Shown: piece after piece, positions 43,406-55,149 of the stretch
Layout of the letters: the number at the start of each line of letters is the position of its first letter
Position numbering within the stretch: the stretch's first letter is position 1
NCBI GenBank assembly: GCA_028571685.1
Contig: CM053140.1
Coordinates: forward strand, 24,719,501-24,783,500
Direction: 5' to 3'
Origin: Heterohyrax brucei
Lineage: Eukaryota; Chordata; Mammalia; Hyracoidea; Procaviidae
DNA: 64,000 nucleotides
Program-made: the position numbers and the translations under genes
Notes under the pieces: generated by a model
The model's input: the letters and a program-made list of their open reading frames with translations, nothing else
Database searches by the model: none
What the model was told of the DNA's origin: nothing

Positions 43406-45121
43406 GATTCCTGTCTTTTGTGTTATTAATGTGGTTGGTTACATTAATTGTTTTTCTGATGTTGAACCAGCCTTGCATCCCTGGAATGAAACCAACTTGA
43501 TCATGATGAATAATTTTTTTTTATATGCTGTTGAATTCTATTGGCTAGAATTTTGAATGATATTTGTCTGTAACTTTCTTTTTTTTGTTGGATCTTTCCA
43601 TGGTTTTGGTGTCAGGGTTATGCTGGCTTCATAGAATGAATCTGAGAGTATTACATCCCTTTGTATGTTGTGAAATAGCCTCAATAGTGTTGGAGTTAAC
43701 TCTTCTCTAAAAGTTTGGTAGAATTCTCTGGTGAAGCCTTCTGGGCCAGGACTTTTTTTGGTTGGTAGATTTTTGATGACTTTTTCAATCTCTTCCTTTG
43801 TGATAGATTTATTAAGTTGATCTACTTCTTCTTGTGATAATCTTGGTGAATCATATGAATCTAGAAATTTATACATTTCCCCTAGGTTTTCAAACCCATT
43901 AGAGTACATCCTTTCATAGTATTCCGCTATGATACTTTTTATTTCAGCTGGGTCAGTTGTAACATCTCCCATCTCATTTCTTAACCAGGTTATTTTTATC
44001 TTTTGCTGTTTTTCTTTTGTAAGTTTAGCCAATGGTTTATCAATTTTGTTGATCTTTTCAAAGAACCAGCTTTTGGTTTTGTTAATTTTTTCAATTGTTT
44101 TTCTATTCTCTAATTCATTTAGTTCTGCTCTAATTCTTATAATCTGGTGCCTGAGGGGTGCCTGAGGGGTTCCTCTGTTACTCTCTGTCTACTTGTTCAA
44201 ACTGTAAGGTTAATTCTTTAATTTGGGCCCATTCCTCTTTCCTGATGTGTGCAGTTTTAGAGATAAACTGACCTCTGAGCACTGCTTTAGCTGTATCCCA
44301 TAAATTCCGGTAGGATGTGTTTTCATTCTCATTTGAATCTGTAAATTTCTTTATTTTGTCCTTAATTTCTTCTGTAACCCAAGGCTTTATGAGCAAAGTA
44401 TTTAGTTTCCACAAGTTTGAATTTCTATCTATGAATTTTCTGATGTTGATTTCAACTTTTATAGCTGTATGGTCTGAGAAGATACTTTGCAGTAAATCAA
44501 TGTTTTAGATTTTATAAAGAATTGCTTTATGATGACCTAACACCTGGTCTATTTTGGAGAATGTTCCATGTTCATTGGAGAAGAAGGTGTACTTATCTGC
44601 TGATGGATGAAAAGATCTGTATATGTCAGTAGGGCCAAATTGATGGATTGTTGCAATAAGATCTTCTGCATCTTTACTAAGCTTTTGTCTAGGTGATCTA
44701 TCCATAACTGAGAGGAGAGCATTGAAGTCTCCAACTACTATTGTGGAATGATTTATCTCATTTTTCACTGTTGTCAGTATTTGTTCAACGTATTTATGTG
44801 CTCTGGTATTGGGTACATAAGTATTTAATACTGTTAAGTCCTGCTTGAGTATTGAGCTTTCAGCAGTAGTGATCATCCTTGTCCACAATAGTGGATTTTA
44901 CATTAAAGTCTTCTTTGTGTATTGTTAGCTTGATATATATTATTCCCACCTTTGATTCTCAACTTGTTTGTATCTTTAAGTCTAAGGTGTGTTTCTTGTA
45001 AGCAACATATAGACGGGTTGTGTCTTTTGATTCAGGATGTCACTCACTGTCTCTTTACTGGACAATTCAGTCCATTTACATTCCATGTAATTATTGATAG
45101 GTATGTGCGTAGTGTCATCAT
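43406..45121 (-). pseudogene. L1 ORF2, endonuclease and start of RT, broken
   Basis: ORF2 starts near 45121 or 45118 (ATG ATG, then ITWNVNGLN-type sequence). Endonuclease pieces are open at 44505-44888 (VVGDFNALLS) and a linker piece at 44178-44414. The RT start lies at 43538-44032 (KSPGPEGFTREFYQTF). Frameshifts separate them. The sequence stops near KDRN, where the inverted segment begins. Confidence 0.85.
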
Positions 45122-45544
45122 TTTGATGTAATTACTTTTGTGTTGATATTTTCTATATTGCTCTTAATGTTCTGTTCTGGGGCTTTCTTCTTTATGGGTT
45201 GTTGTTTCAGTGTTGGTTTTGTGTTTGTTGAGATTCCTGCATTGCATTTCTTATTTTGATACAATACATTGTTAATCTGATTTGTGGCTACAAGTGTTAT
45301 CCCCTTTAACATACAAAGATTAAACCCAATTCTACCTATTTCATAACTCTGAAACTTCCTCTGCATCTAAAATAACTGTAATTATTGTAGTGTATCCCTC
45401 TTTTAATGTGATGGTATTATAGTTGTCATGATATGATCATGCATTCCCTTATTATAATACTGTAGCTTTGGTGAAGTTTTGTGACTTCTTTAACTGATTA
45501 GAAATTTGAATGAAGTGTCCTGAATTGTCACCTAAAACATACAC

Positions 45545-46481
45545 TTAGGGAAGAGCTTCTTTCAATATTTCATGTAATTTTGGTTCAGATTTTATGAAGT
45601 CTCTAAATTTCTCTTTATTTTCAAAAGTCTTAATTTCACCATTATATTTGATAGACAATTTTGCAGGATAAATAATTTTAGGATGGAAGTTTTTTTCATT
45701 CAGGGCTTTGAATGTGTCTACCCACTGTTTTCTAGCTAGTATTGTTTCAGCAGAAAAGTTGGACAAAAGCCTACAGGGTTTCCCCTGGAATATTAGTTTT
45801 GCTTTGAGCCTTGCTGCCTTCAGAAGCATCTGTTTATGTTTCAGCTTATTAAACTTGATTATAATATGCCTTGGCATCTTTCTTTTTGGGTCTAGCTTTT
45901 GCAGTGTTTGATAAACATCTTGGATACCTATGTTCTCTTTGCTTATAATCTCAGGCAAGTTTCCTGTCAGCATGTCTATAACAATACTCTCTATATTGTC
46001 ATTAATCCCCCCTTGTTCAGGGGAACAATTAAATGTAAATTATTCTTCCTCATGGAGTCCCACATGTTTCTTAATGCTTCTTCATTTTTCTTATTTCTTT
46101 CTCTAATTTCACCTCATAAATGCTGGTGTCAGTTACTCTGTTTTCTAGGTCACTGAGTCTAACTTCCATCTGTTCAATCTTACTCTTTTGGCTTTGGATA
46201 GAATTATCTAATTCTGTAATTTTGTTATTGATCTGATGCATTTCAGATCGTTGATGTTCCATCAGTTCAAATAGCTTACCAAAGCTTTCATTTTGTTCTA
46301 CTGCATTTTGTTTAATCTCTAGGAGAGTACTATATATAACTCTTTTGTATTCAACCACCGATAGATTGAGAAAGACTTCTTCATCTGGGAAATTTTTTGA
46401 ATCTTTATTTAGGGAATTTTCTAGGGCATTTGAAGACTGCTTCTTTAAATGATTAATTATAGTCTGCTGCCTGTGTGCCAT
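45545..46481 (-). pseudogene. L1 ORF1, frameshifted
   Basis: The N-terminal half (46481-46071) includes the coiled coil (ELDNSIQSQKSKIEQMEVR). The C-terminal half (45973-45545) includes ARLKAKLIFQGKPCRLLSNF. The total span is 937 bases, so the two halves are in different frames. It encoded the L1 RNA-binding chaperone. Confidence 0.85.
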
Positions 46482-47100
46482 CTAGCAGTGATTTCTCTGG
46501 TAATGGATGTAAGAGAATTGTTGGTCACCAGCTGACTCTAATACTCTGGTGATTTGCCCCAGGTGGACTCTCAAGAGTGGAAGACCCTGCTTATTGGGTA
46601 ACAAAGAGACTGCTCCACTTAGGGAGAAACTGCAGGCTGTCAGCCAACCCTACAATGAGTCAGAGAAGAGAGGGAGGAATATCTGAGGCCTCTCAACAGA
46701 CAGATTTCCAGGCAGATACATAGGCCTCTCAGTCTTAAACATAAACTGCACTTCTATGCAGGGAGCAGTCCAGGTGCTGAACTGGGAGCTGGTTGCTGTC
46801 CAATGGGCTGGCCCGAACAGGCAGTCAGGAGCATCAGACTCCACCTGCCAGGTTACAATGCAAGTATGTTACTGGCAGTTTGTGGAAGCTGCAGTTCTCT
46901 GATACAATGAAACAGCAGAAGGAGAGGTCACGTGGTCACTGATCATTTTTGAAAGGGGAAGATTAGTCTGATACTGTTGCCTAGTGGAATATGTTAGGTC
47001 CTAAGGCTCCCCAGATGTTCAATACTCCATACAAATATCATCCAGACTTTAGTTCTCAGGGGGAAATGAGAGACATCTGTTTACTCCTCCATCTTTTAAC

Positions 47101-47800
47101 TGGATTCATCATTTGTTTTTCTGAATCTTTGTTGTTACATGGATTACAAGAAGTGTCTACTCCACCATCTCATCCCTACTCCCAAGACATATTTTAGCCA
47201 GAGGATTGATAGTTCATTTCAAAATTAGTGGAGAGTCAATGAAGTGTTAATAGTGGGAATGTTCTTCTTGGTCAAGCATGTCCTATGGAAAAGCGACCTT
47301 GGGTCAGTGTGAACAAGACACTGTTGCTGCTATCAAAGCTATAGACACATGAAGAATAAAATACCTTCAGTGGAACAGAGAATGGAAAGGTGAGGAAAGC
47401 CTGGAGATTCATTATTACATAACTGGTATAGAATTTTTGTTTTGTTTGGTGAAAAAGTTTCAGAAATAGTGGTAATATTTGTGTAACATTGTAAATGTAA
47501 TTAATGCCACTAAACTGTACACTTAAAATGGCTAAGTTTATGTTATACATATTTTATAACAACATAATCTGTAAAAAAACCAAAACTTAGTATATATGCA
47601 GAGTTATAACAGTATCTTATTGTTCACTTACTTCATGCTCTGCAAAGCATCCTTCCTAAAGAAGTATGAACTAGCTGTGTATATTAGAGTGAAAGCAGGA
47701 GATATTCTTAAGGAATTTTGAAAGAGGTATAATCATTCTGTCCTAAAGTACAAGTAAGTATTAAGAAGGTTGGCATCTTCTATTGAGTTCACATCTTAGG
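47101..47800. other. Intergenic sequence, possible old L1 3' end at 47440-47580
   Basis: The stretch AACATTGTAAATGTAATTAATGCC followed by ACTTAAAATGGCTAAGTTT resembles a common old LINE 3' end in mammals. No gene is seen in the rest. Confidence 0.4.
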
Positions 47801-48560
47801 AATACAGTGTAGGAATGCAGTGGGCTGTCACTCAGCATCCATTTCTCCCTCCTTTGGTTTGTGTTCCTGTACTGCAGAGGATGGTAACTATGAAACTCTA
47901 TTTCCTAGGATCACTAAAACCTAGAGTTTCACATGTGATGACTGGGATATTAACCAGAAGAACAGGAGAGAATAAGACAGCAGAAGTGAAGAAGATGCCT
48001 TGTACAACCCAATTATATGACCAAGCATAATTGGAAGGCACTGGGTTATCTGGAATAAATGAAGGCAAATTCCTGTGCCAGTAGCTTCATGGTTGTCAAA
48101 AAGTGATGTATCTACCCTTTGTTAAACAGTTGTAGATCTTGCAGTCACAGTAAGTCTTGAGCTAATAATTGTAGCAAGAAAATTCTACTATCTAGATTGT
48201 GGAAAATGCATTGTGTTTGTGGAGCCAAAAATTTCAGCACAGGCTTCTTGATTCTCCCACCCTTTTGATGACAGAAGTGGTATCAGTATTCTTAGCTGGT
48301 CTGGTTTTCAGTATTCATTGATAATACTGGAATAACATACCATCAGCCCTTTCCATAATTTAGTAAGTATGTGTATTCAAAGTTTCTGTTCAAAATACTT
48401 AAATGAATTCTATTTAAAGAAAATAACACAGAGAGTTCTAATATTTCTTACCAGATTACAATAAATATACTTTCCAAAACAGGAATCTGGAAATTGATAT
48501 CTTAACATGCTGATTTTGAGGACAATGAAGATGCTGTACCCATGGGATCATGCATTCCTG
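47800..48560. repeat. Segmental duplication, 3'-of-OR block (copy 2)
   Basis: GCATCCATTTCTCCCTCC (47835), GGATCACTAAAACCTAGAG (47909) and GCTTCTTGATTCTCCCA (48243) correspond to 12750-12845 and 13430-13445. No gene is seen. Confidence 0.75.
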
Positions 48561-49185
48561 GTACTACATGGCTAGCAGTGAAAGATTAATCACATAATAA
48601 GTCAACTGCAGTCACCTTGAACAAATTGTCTATTCAAGGGAACATTTGTTAAAAAAAATTCTTTTGAAGCTGCCTTTACCCATAAATCAGAACGAAGCTC
48701 CACTCTTCAGACAAGATCGGTTGGACTTGGCGATGCAGAGTGACCATATATTGGATGCACTTTATGGTTGTATACATCTATATGATATCATCCTGCTGAC
48801 CTCCGGCTGGACAAAGGATAGTAGGTGGAGAGAAGGGGAAAAGAGACTGTTGGGAGGATGAGACATGTGTGGAGCAGAGAGGAATAGTGTGCTGTCACCG
48901 GACAGGGAGAGCAGTGGGAGCTGCATATAGGAGGGCATGTAAATTTATACGGGAATGTACATTTTCACTCAGTCATAGTAAATAAAAAAAAGAATAAAAA
49001 AAGAAATATAGAAAGAAAAATTGTTTAATAATGTATAGAAATCAAGGAGCTTGAATGAGGAAATAATGCAGATTTATAAAATGATGAATGTATCATGATT
49101 TAGGTCTTCATGATTTGGAGCTCTGTTGTGCATGAGCAAGTCTGTAATCTCCAGAAACACAATCCTGTTATGTAGAGAATGCTTT
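48561..49185. other. 3' flank of the second OR gene
   Basis: An AT-rich stretch with no convincing frame. It probably contains the 3' untranslated part of the OR gene, but no poly(A) site could be fixed. Confidence 0.4.
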
Positions 49186-50106
49186 TCAGCTGAAAACTTT
49201 TTGTAGCGCTTGTTTTATGTCCTTGTTTCTAAGACTATAGATAAAGGGATTCATCATAGGTGTGACCACAGTGTACATGACTGACGTTATTGTCTTGGCC
49301 TTGGAGTTTTGGGTAGCAGCCGAACTGAGATATACTCCAAAACCTGTACCATAGAACAGGGAGACAACTGAGAGGTGCGATCCACAAGTGGTAAAAGCTT
49401 TATACTTGCCCCTGGCTGATGAAATTCTCAAAATTGAGGACACAATTCTAGTGTAAGAGAAAAGGATCCCAGTGAATGTAGTAACACCCACAAATCCAGT
49501 TGTAAAATAGATGGCTAAGTCATTGGGGGAGGTGTCAGAACAAGCAAGTTGGACTAGCTCATTAAATTCACAGAAAAAGTGGGGAATTTCCAAATCTGTA
49601 CAAAAAGACAGTTGTAAAGCTATTAAGCCATGCAACAGAGACTCTAAAACAGTCAATAACCAGGATGTCAGAAGCAGGAGGCCACAGAACTTAGGGTTCA
49701 TGATGACCAGGTAGTACAAGGGGTGACAGATGGCCACAAACCGATCATAGGCCATGACTGTCAAGAGGAAGATGTCTAATCCTCCAAAGAGAATAAAAAA
49801 ATACATCTGGGTGATGCAGCCCTCATAGGTAATAACTTTGCTTTGCGTCTGGATGTTCAGCAGCATCTTTGGGACAGTGGAGGAAATAAAACAGATGTCT
49901 GCCAAAGACAGGTTGGAGAGAAAAAAGTACATGGGCGTGTGGAGGTGGGAATCCCTGATGATGGCCAGGATGATGAGCAGGTTCCCAATGAAGGTCACCA
50001 GGTACATGAACAAAAATATTCCAAAGAGGAGAGGCTGCAGCTCTGCCTCTTCTGAGAGCCCCAAAAGGATGAATTCTGAAACACGTGTTTGATTTCCTGG
50101 TGCCAT
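49186..50106 (-). CDS. Olfactory receptor, family 7-like, intact
   Basis: A single-exon frame of 306 residues encodes a seven-transmembrane odorant receptor. It starts [18 protein letters not shown], with an N-glycosylation site at residues 5-7. GNLLIILA (TM1), [17 protein letters not shown] (TM2), [13 protein letters not shown] at the end of TM3 and a tryptophan in TM4 (LTSWLL) are present. [28 protein letters not shown] before TM6 and [14 protein letters not shown] (TM7) follow. All family hallmarks are there, with DRF in place of DRY. It is closely related to the receptor at 16450-17373 and lies at the matching place in a tandem duplication unit. The start is supported by an acceptor 16 bases upstream. 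Ligand unknown. Confidence 0.92.
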   Translation of the reverse strand: MAPGNQTRVSEFILLGLSEEAELQPLLFGIFLFMYLVTFIGNLLIILAIIRDSHLHTPMYFFLSNLSLADICFISSTVPKMLLNIQTQSKVITYEGCITQMYFFILFGGLDIFLLTVMAYDRFVAICHPLYYLVIMNPKFCGLLLLTSWLLTVLESLLHGLIALQLSFCTDLEIPHFFCEFNELVQLACSDTSPNDLAIYFTTGFVGVTTFTGILFSYTRIVSSILRISSARGKYKAFTTCGSHLSVVSLFYGTGFGVYLSSAATQNSKAKTITSVMYTVVTPMMNPFIYSLRNKDIKQALQKVFS

Positions 50107-50121
50107 GTAACTGATGGAACT

Positions 50122-50148
50122 ACTGGAAAAGAGAAAAGAGCAATGCCA
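50122..50148 (-). promoter_or_regulatory. Splice acceptor of the OR coding exon
   Basis: On the minus strand GCTCTTTTCTCTTTTCCAG ends at 50123, leaving 16 bases of 5' untranslated exon (TAGTTCCATCAGTTAC) before the ATG. The first receptor has the corresponding CAATTTCATCAGCTAC. The upstream exon was not located. Confidence 0.7.
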
Positions 50149-50149
50149 A

Positions 50150-50945
50150 TTTAGCCGTCAGCAGTTAACAGCAATTTAACAGATACGTTGTTGTTTATAT
50201 TTTAAACATATTTAATTAATATAATACGTTGTCTATAGATCTAGTGGCCTTTAGCTGAGAATATCTGTAATCCCAAATGCATTAGCTTCTTGTGGATGCT
50301 AAAACTAATAGATACCTGTGCTTTTAATCCCAAACTGTTTTTCAAGGCAAAATTTCTCTCTAGAAATTCTCCAAGACTTGTCCTGTTCACGCAATAAATA
50401 TTTTTGACCAATTCTTTTGTGCCAAGTGTTGTTGAAGGCATTGGAAATGGCAGTAAAAATTAATTTTAAAAATCTCTGCCTTAAATGTTGTTGTTGGGTA
50501 TGTGTGTTGGCTGTGGGATCAATGATCTATTAATAAATCAGTAAGTGACTTACATTGATGGCCTTTATGAAGTAAAATAATGCAGAAAAGTAACTCATAG
50601 ACTGAAAAAGAAGTGCTGTTTTGAATACTAATCTCCAATAAGGGGCCTTTGAGCAGAAAATCTGAGGACAGTCAGGATGCCAGCCACACAGAAAACTGTG
50701 AGAAGATCATCTCAGGCAGACATACAGGCAGTGTGAAGTTCCAGAGGCAGGAGTATTCCGCCTGGCAACAGCAAGGAGGATGTGAAAACGAAGTGAAGAA
50801 GGGAAGCTGGATTTAGGTTGTAGCTGTTAGGGGAAACGGGAAATAAAAGATCACATTATCCTGACACTGTAGAAAATTCCATGACGTGGGATCCTACAGT
50901 TCATTTTTTTTCCTTATATGTATATGCATGTGCTATTGCATTACA
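50150..50945. other. 5' flank of the second OR gene
   Basis: No coding frame of interest. An upstream untranslated exon or promoter may lie here or beyond the RTE insertions, but I cannot point to one. Confidence 0.4.
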
Positions 50946-50949
50946 TTAT

Positions 50950-51245
50950 GTTATGTTTTTGTTGTAGTTAGTTGGTGCTGAGTCAGTTCAACTCATAGCG
51001 ATCCCATGTACAACAGGATGAAAGAAAGACTGCTCAGTCCTGTGTCACACCCGCAATCATTGTTATGTTTGACTCCATCTCATTGAGGTTCTTCTTTTTG
51101 ACCGACCTTCTACTTTGCCAAGCGTGATATCCTTCTCCAGGTACTGATCTTTCCTGACATTATGTCCAAGGCACATAGTATGTAGTCTCACCACCCTGAC
51201 TTCTAAGAAGAACACTGGTTGTACTTCTTCCAAGACAGCTCTGTT
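50950..51245 (-). mobile_element. RTE LINE 3' end, split by a solo LTR
   Basis: GTTGTAGTTAGTTGGTGCTG and CATAGCGATCCCATGTACAAC start the antisense copy. It breaks off at CTTCCAAGACAGCTCTGTT and resumes at 51836. Confidence 0.85.
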
Positions 51246-51835
51246 TTAGTCACCTGGTACTGCTCTGACAAAAATACAATGAGTGGAAGCCTTCATGAAG
51301 AGAAATTTTATTGCCAAAGGCTGGTAAATCACAAATCCATTCATGACTTACAAGTCCATTCAGTAACAGAAATTGTCTCTTACAGTAGGCTGCAAGTCTG
51401 AATTCAGGGTGTTTGCTCTAGTGGAAGGCTTTCCCTCTTTGTTGGCTCTAGAGGAAAATCCTTGTTTTGCATCAGTCTTTAGTAAGGGAGCATCTTGGTT
51501 TAAGAACCTCAGATATGAAGGAAGCACTCTACTTCAGGTGCTGCTGTTTTGATGGTGTGAGGTTCCTAACTCTCTGCTTGCTTCCCTTTCCTTTAATCCC
51601 TTGCAGGATTAAAGACTAAAAGGTGGTGCACGCCACACTCCAGGGAAACTCCCTTTACAATGGAACAGGGAGCTGAATTTAGGAAGGGATTTACAGTCCC
51701 ACCCTAATCCTCTTTGACATATAACATAGGAAAATCACAAAATGAGAGGCAATCATAAAATATCGGGAATCCTGACCCAGCCAAATGGCCACATACATTT
51801 TTGGGGGGGCACAATTCCACCCAGGACAAAATTTT
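51246..51835 (-). mobile_element. Solo LTR (ERVL/MaLR-like) inserted in RTE
   Basis: On the minus strand it begins near TGGGTGGAATTGTGCCCCCC, with AGGATTAGGGTGGGACTGTA, then GCCTACTGTAAGAGACAATTT and AATAAAATTTCTCTTC (poly(A) signal near 51305). It ends near CAGTACCAGGTGACTAAAAC. The pattern is that of a MaLR-type LTR, but it lies inside an afrotherian RTE, so it must have inserted after that RTE. Confidence 0.65.
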
Positions 51836-52830
51836 TTTATTCTTTTGTCAGTCCATCATATAGTCAATATTTTTCTCCAATACCACAATTTATAGGCGTC
51901 AAGTGTTCTTCTCTCTCTTTTATTCATTGTCCAACTTTTGCATGCAGGTGATATGATTGAAAATACCATGGCTTGAGTCAGGCACACCTTAGTCTTCAAG
52001 GTGATATTTTTGCTTCCCAACACTTTAAAGAGGTCTCTTGTAGCAGATTTGCCCAGTGCAATGTGTCTTTTGATTTCTTGACTGTTGGTTCCATGAGTGT
52101 TGATTGTGGATCCAAGTAAAATAAAATCCTTGACGACTTAAACTGTTTCTCCATTTATCATGTTGTTGCTAATTGGTCTGGTTGGGAGAATTTGTGTGTT
52201 CTTTATATTGAGATGTAATCCATACTGAAGGCTGTGATCTTTGATCTTCGTCAGTGTTTCAGGTCTTCACTTTCAACGAGCAAGGTTGTGTCATCTGCAT
52301 TACACCAAGTTGTTAATGAATCTTCCTCCAATACTGACACCTTGTTCCTCTTCATGTCGTCCAGCATCTCAAATTATTTGCTTGGTACACAGGTTGATAC
52401 ATGTGTAAAGTGTTTCTTTATGTTGGTGAAAAAGGTATTTGCAGCGAAGAAGTCATTGGTCTTGCAGAATTCTATCATGGGATCTCTGGCGTCATTTGTA
52501 TCACCAAGGCCTATTTTCCAGCTAAAATTCTTCCTCTTTGATTTCAGCTTTCACATTCTAATCACCAATAATTATCAATAAATAAATCCTAATTGCATGT
52601 TTGATAGATTTTAGACTGTAAAAGCTGGTAAAAGACCTTTGGTTTCTTCATCTTTCGTTATACTGGTTGGTGCATAAACTTGAGTAATAGTCATATTAAG
52701 TAGATTCCTTGTAGGTGTATGGCTATTATCCTATTACTGATAGGATTGTACTTCATGATAAAAGTTGAAATATTCTTTTTGACAATGAATGCAATGCGAT
52801 TTTTAAGTTGTCATTCCTGGCATAGCAGAG
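51836..52830 (-). mobile_element. RTE LINE, continuation with internal deletion
   Basis: The antisense RTE resumes with TTCTTTTGTCAGTCCATC and reaches the RT C-terminal region. At about 52395-52415 it jumps from the RT region to the endonuclease region (TGTTGGTGAAAAAGGTATTTG, compare 27933), which is a deletion of more than 1 kb. It ends near GGCATAGCAGAGCATG. Confidence 0.8.
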
Positions 52831-52832
52831 CA

Positions 52833-53945
52833 TGTTGTTGTTGTTAGGTGATGTTGGTTCAGTTCTGACTCATAGCAAACCTATGCACGACAGAAAAAGG
52901 CACTTCCCAGTCCTGCTCCATTCCCACAATCATTTTTATGCTTAAGCCTGCTACTGCAGCCACTGTGTCAATCTATCTTGTTGAAGGTCTTCCTCTTTTT
53001 TTGCTGACCCTCTACTTTGCCAAGCATGATGTCCTTCTCCAAGCATTGATCCCTCCTGAAAACAAGTCCAAAGTATGTAAGATGTAGTTGATCATCTTTG
53101 CTTCCAAAGACCATTCTGGTTGTACTTCTCCCATAATAGATCTGTTCGTTCTTTTAGCAGTTTATGGTACACTCAGTATGCTTCTCCAGAACCACAATTC
53201 AAAGATGTCAATTCTTCTGTCACCTTTATTCATTGTCCAGCTTTTGCATGTCTATGATATGACTGAAAATACCATGGCATGAGTCAGGAACACCTTAGTC
53301 TTCAAGGTGACAACTTTACTTTTCAACGCTTTAAAGAAGTCCTTTGCAGCAGATTATCCTGATACATATGATTGTCCAATTCAAAATACATCTGTCATTT
53401 AGTTTTTCTGTAGTGCTTGCACATTGCTGTGATGCTGGAAGATATGCCACCTGTACTCAGGTACCAGCAGGGTCATCCATGGCAGGTAGGTTTTTAGCTG
53501 TGCTTCCAGACTTAGAGAGACCAGGAAGATGGAGCTGGCAGTCTACTTCTGAAGAAAATTAACTGGGGAAAACCTTATGAAGAGCAGCAAAACACTGTCT
53601 GATATACTGCCAGAAAATGAGCCTCCCAGGTTAGAAGGCACTCAGAAGATAACCAGGGAAGAGCTGCCTCCTCAGCATAGTGTCAGTCTTAATGACATGG
53701 ATGAAGTCACGTTTTTGAGACTTTCATTTGCTTATGAGGGATGACTCGAAATGAAAGGAAACAACTGCAAACAGTCATTAATTATCTAAATGAGGAATGT
53801 ACACAGTAGGAACCTAGGAAAATTGGAAACCATAAAAAATGAAATGGAACCCATAAACATTGATATCCTAGTCATTAGTGAGCTGAAATGGATTGCTATT
53901 GGCTATTTTGAGTTGGACAATCATATGGTCTTTGTTACACTGTGT
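52833..53945 (-). mobile_element. RTE LINE with inverted 5' segment (twin-priming structure)
   Basis: The left part (52833-53355) is the antisense 3' end, beginning TTGTTGTTAGGTGATGTTGG. A short antisense piece from the 5' region (CATATGATTGTCCAATTCAAAAT, 53366) follows. The right part (53400-53945) is the 5' region in plus orientation, beginning CACATTGCTGTGATGCTGG and ending GGACAATCATATGGTC. A sense 3' end joined to an inverted 5' end is the hallmark of twin priming. Confidence 0.75.
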
Positions 53946-53954
53946 TATGTTATA

Positions 53955-54165
53955 TTGAGCCCGTAGATGGTGCAAGTGGCTAAGCACTCAACTACTAGCC
54001 GAAACGTTAGTGCTTCAAATCTATCCAGTGGTGCCTTGAAAGATTAAGTGGATACTCTGCTTCCAAGAGGTCAAACAGCCTTGAAAACCCTATGAAGCAA
54101 TTCTACTCTGCACATATGGGTCACCATAAGTCAGAGTCAGTCAGATAGACTCACAACAACAACAG
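53955..54165 (+). mobile_element. AfroSINE subtype with internal insert
   Basis: AGCCCGTAGATGGTGCAAGT, then CTACTAGCCGAAACGTTAG, the insert TACTCTGCTTCCAAGAGGTC, CCCTATGAAGCAATTCTACTC and a tail CAACAACAACAGC. The tail is RTE-like, unlike the GGGTTT tail of the main type. Confidence 0.7.
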
Positions 54166-54221
54166 CAATGCTATATCATGTTCTATTACCTATGATATTA
54201 TTTGTATATGCTAATATAATG

Positions 54222-54385
54222 TATGGAAACCGTAGTGGTGTAGCGTATAGTGCTACGGCTGATAACCAAAAGGTAAGCAGTTTGAACCTACCAGGTTCTC
54301 CTTGAAAACTCTATGGAACAGTTCTACCCTATCCTATAGGGTCGCTATGAGTTGCAAGTGACTCAGTGGCACTGGGTTTAACATA
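54222..54385 (+). mobile_element. AfroSINE
   Basis: GGAAACCGTAGTGGTGTAGCG to AGTGACTCAGTGGCACTGGG gives the full SINE order in plus orientation. Confidence 0.85.
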
Positions 54386-54544
54386 ATGCACATAAATGAT
54401 GCACAATTCAACCTTCTGTAAAAGACACTTTCTCTCCATTTAGTATAATATCTGTATTTTTTGATTGTAGGAGACAACTGGAGATAGTTGTTCAACATGT
54501 ATTATGCTCACTGATGACTTCCCCTACACTCTCCACAGGCAGCC

Positions 54545-54860
54545 TTGGTGGTGTTGTGTACTCTCCTCTTGCATCTGAGGCAAAGTTGATTGAACCAGCA
54601 GAGGGCACTCTAGAGACAAGCCAATAAGCTCTGCTCCTCTGAGAACTGGGTTTTGTAATTTAGGGATTCCAGTGGGGTAGTCCTGGCTATGGAGATCTCA
54701 AGGACTACTCAGCTTTGGGGTTAACATTTTCTGTGTCAGTCTGTGAGGAGAAGCAGAGAAGAACGAAAGGAGGAGAGAAGCTTAAAAGTTGCATAAGATA
54801 CAGAGGCAGCAGGATGGGAAGCAACTCCTTTGGGTGCTGGCAACATTACAGTTCCTAGTG
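54545..54860. repeat. Segmental duplication, 5'-of-OR block (copy 2)
   Basis: Matches 18270-18500 and 20930-20980 (see those entries). Together with the 3'-side blocks it brackets the second OR gene. Confidence 0.75.
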
Positions 54861-54974
54861 CTAGTCCTTACAACACTCAGAAAAAAAAGGGTAATGAAAT
54901 TTCCAGATTAGATAAATATCCTCAATTATTAGGACTCAGAAAGAATCTTACAGCATTAAAAAATATTTTTTGCT

Positions 54975-55100
54975 GTCCAGTGGATTTCGACTCATAATGA
55001 CCCTACACGGTTTCTAAGGAGCAGCTGGTGAATTCAAATTGTCAACCTTTTGGTTAGCAGTCATTGCTCTTAAGCAGCGTATCACCAGGGCTCCTGAGAG
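54975..55100 (-). mobile_element. AfroSINE, antisense
   Basis: TCCAGTGGATTTCGACTCAT, CAACCTTTTGGTTAGCAGTC and ACCAGGGCTCCT give the antisense SINE order with an internal gap. Confidence 0.8.
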
Positions 55101-55149
55101 GATTGGGAGGTATTTTGGTAAAAGCAACAGCAACTGTTTAGTATATTAG

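Larger units (their letters stand above)
43406..47100 (-). mobile_element. L1 with complete 5' end, inverted RT segment and no 3' end
   Basis: On the minus strand the element begins AAGATGGAGGAGTAAACAGA (about 47095) and has a 5'UTR to 46482, then ORF1 and ORF2 up to the RT. Together with 43015-43405 it covers the 5' two thirds of an L1. The 3' part of ORF2, the 3'UTR and the poly(A) are missing. No target duplication was recognised. Confidence 0.8.

Noticed and set aside
43538-44032. Intact-looking 164-codon frame as an independent reverse transcriptase gene
   Set aside because: It is one of several frame pieces of a single damaged L1 ORF2, with upstream and downstream parts in other frames.
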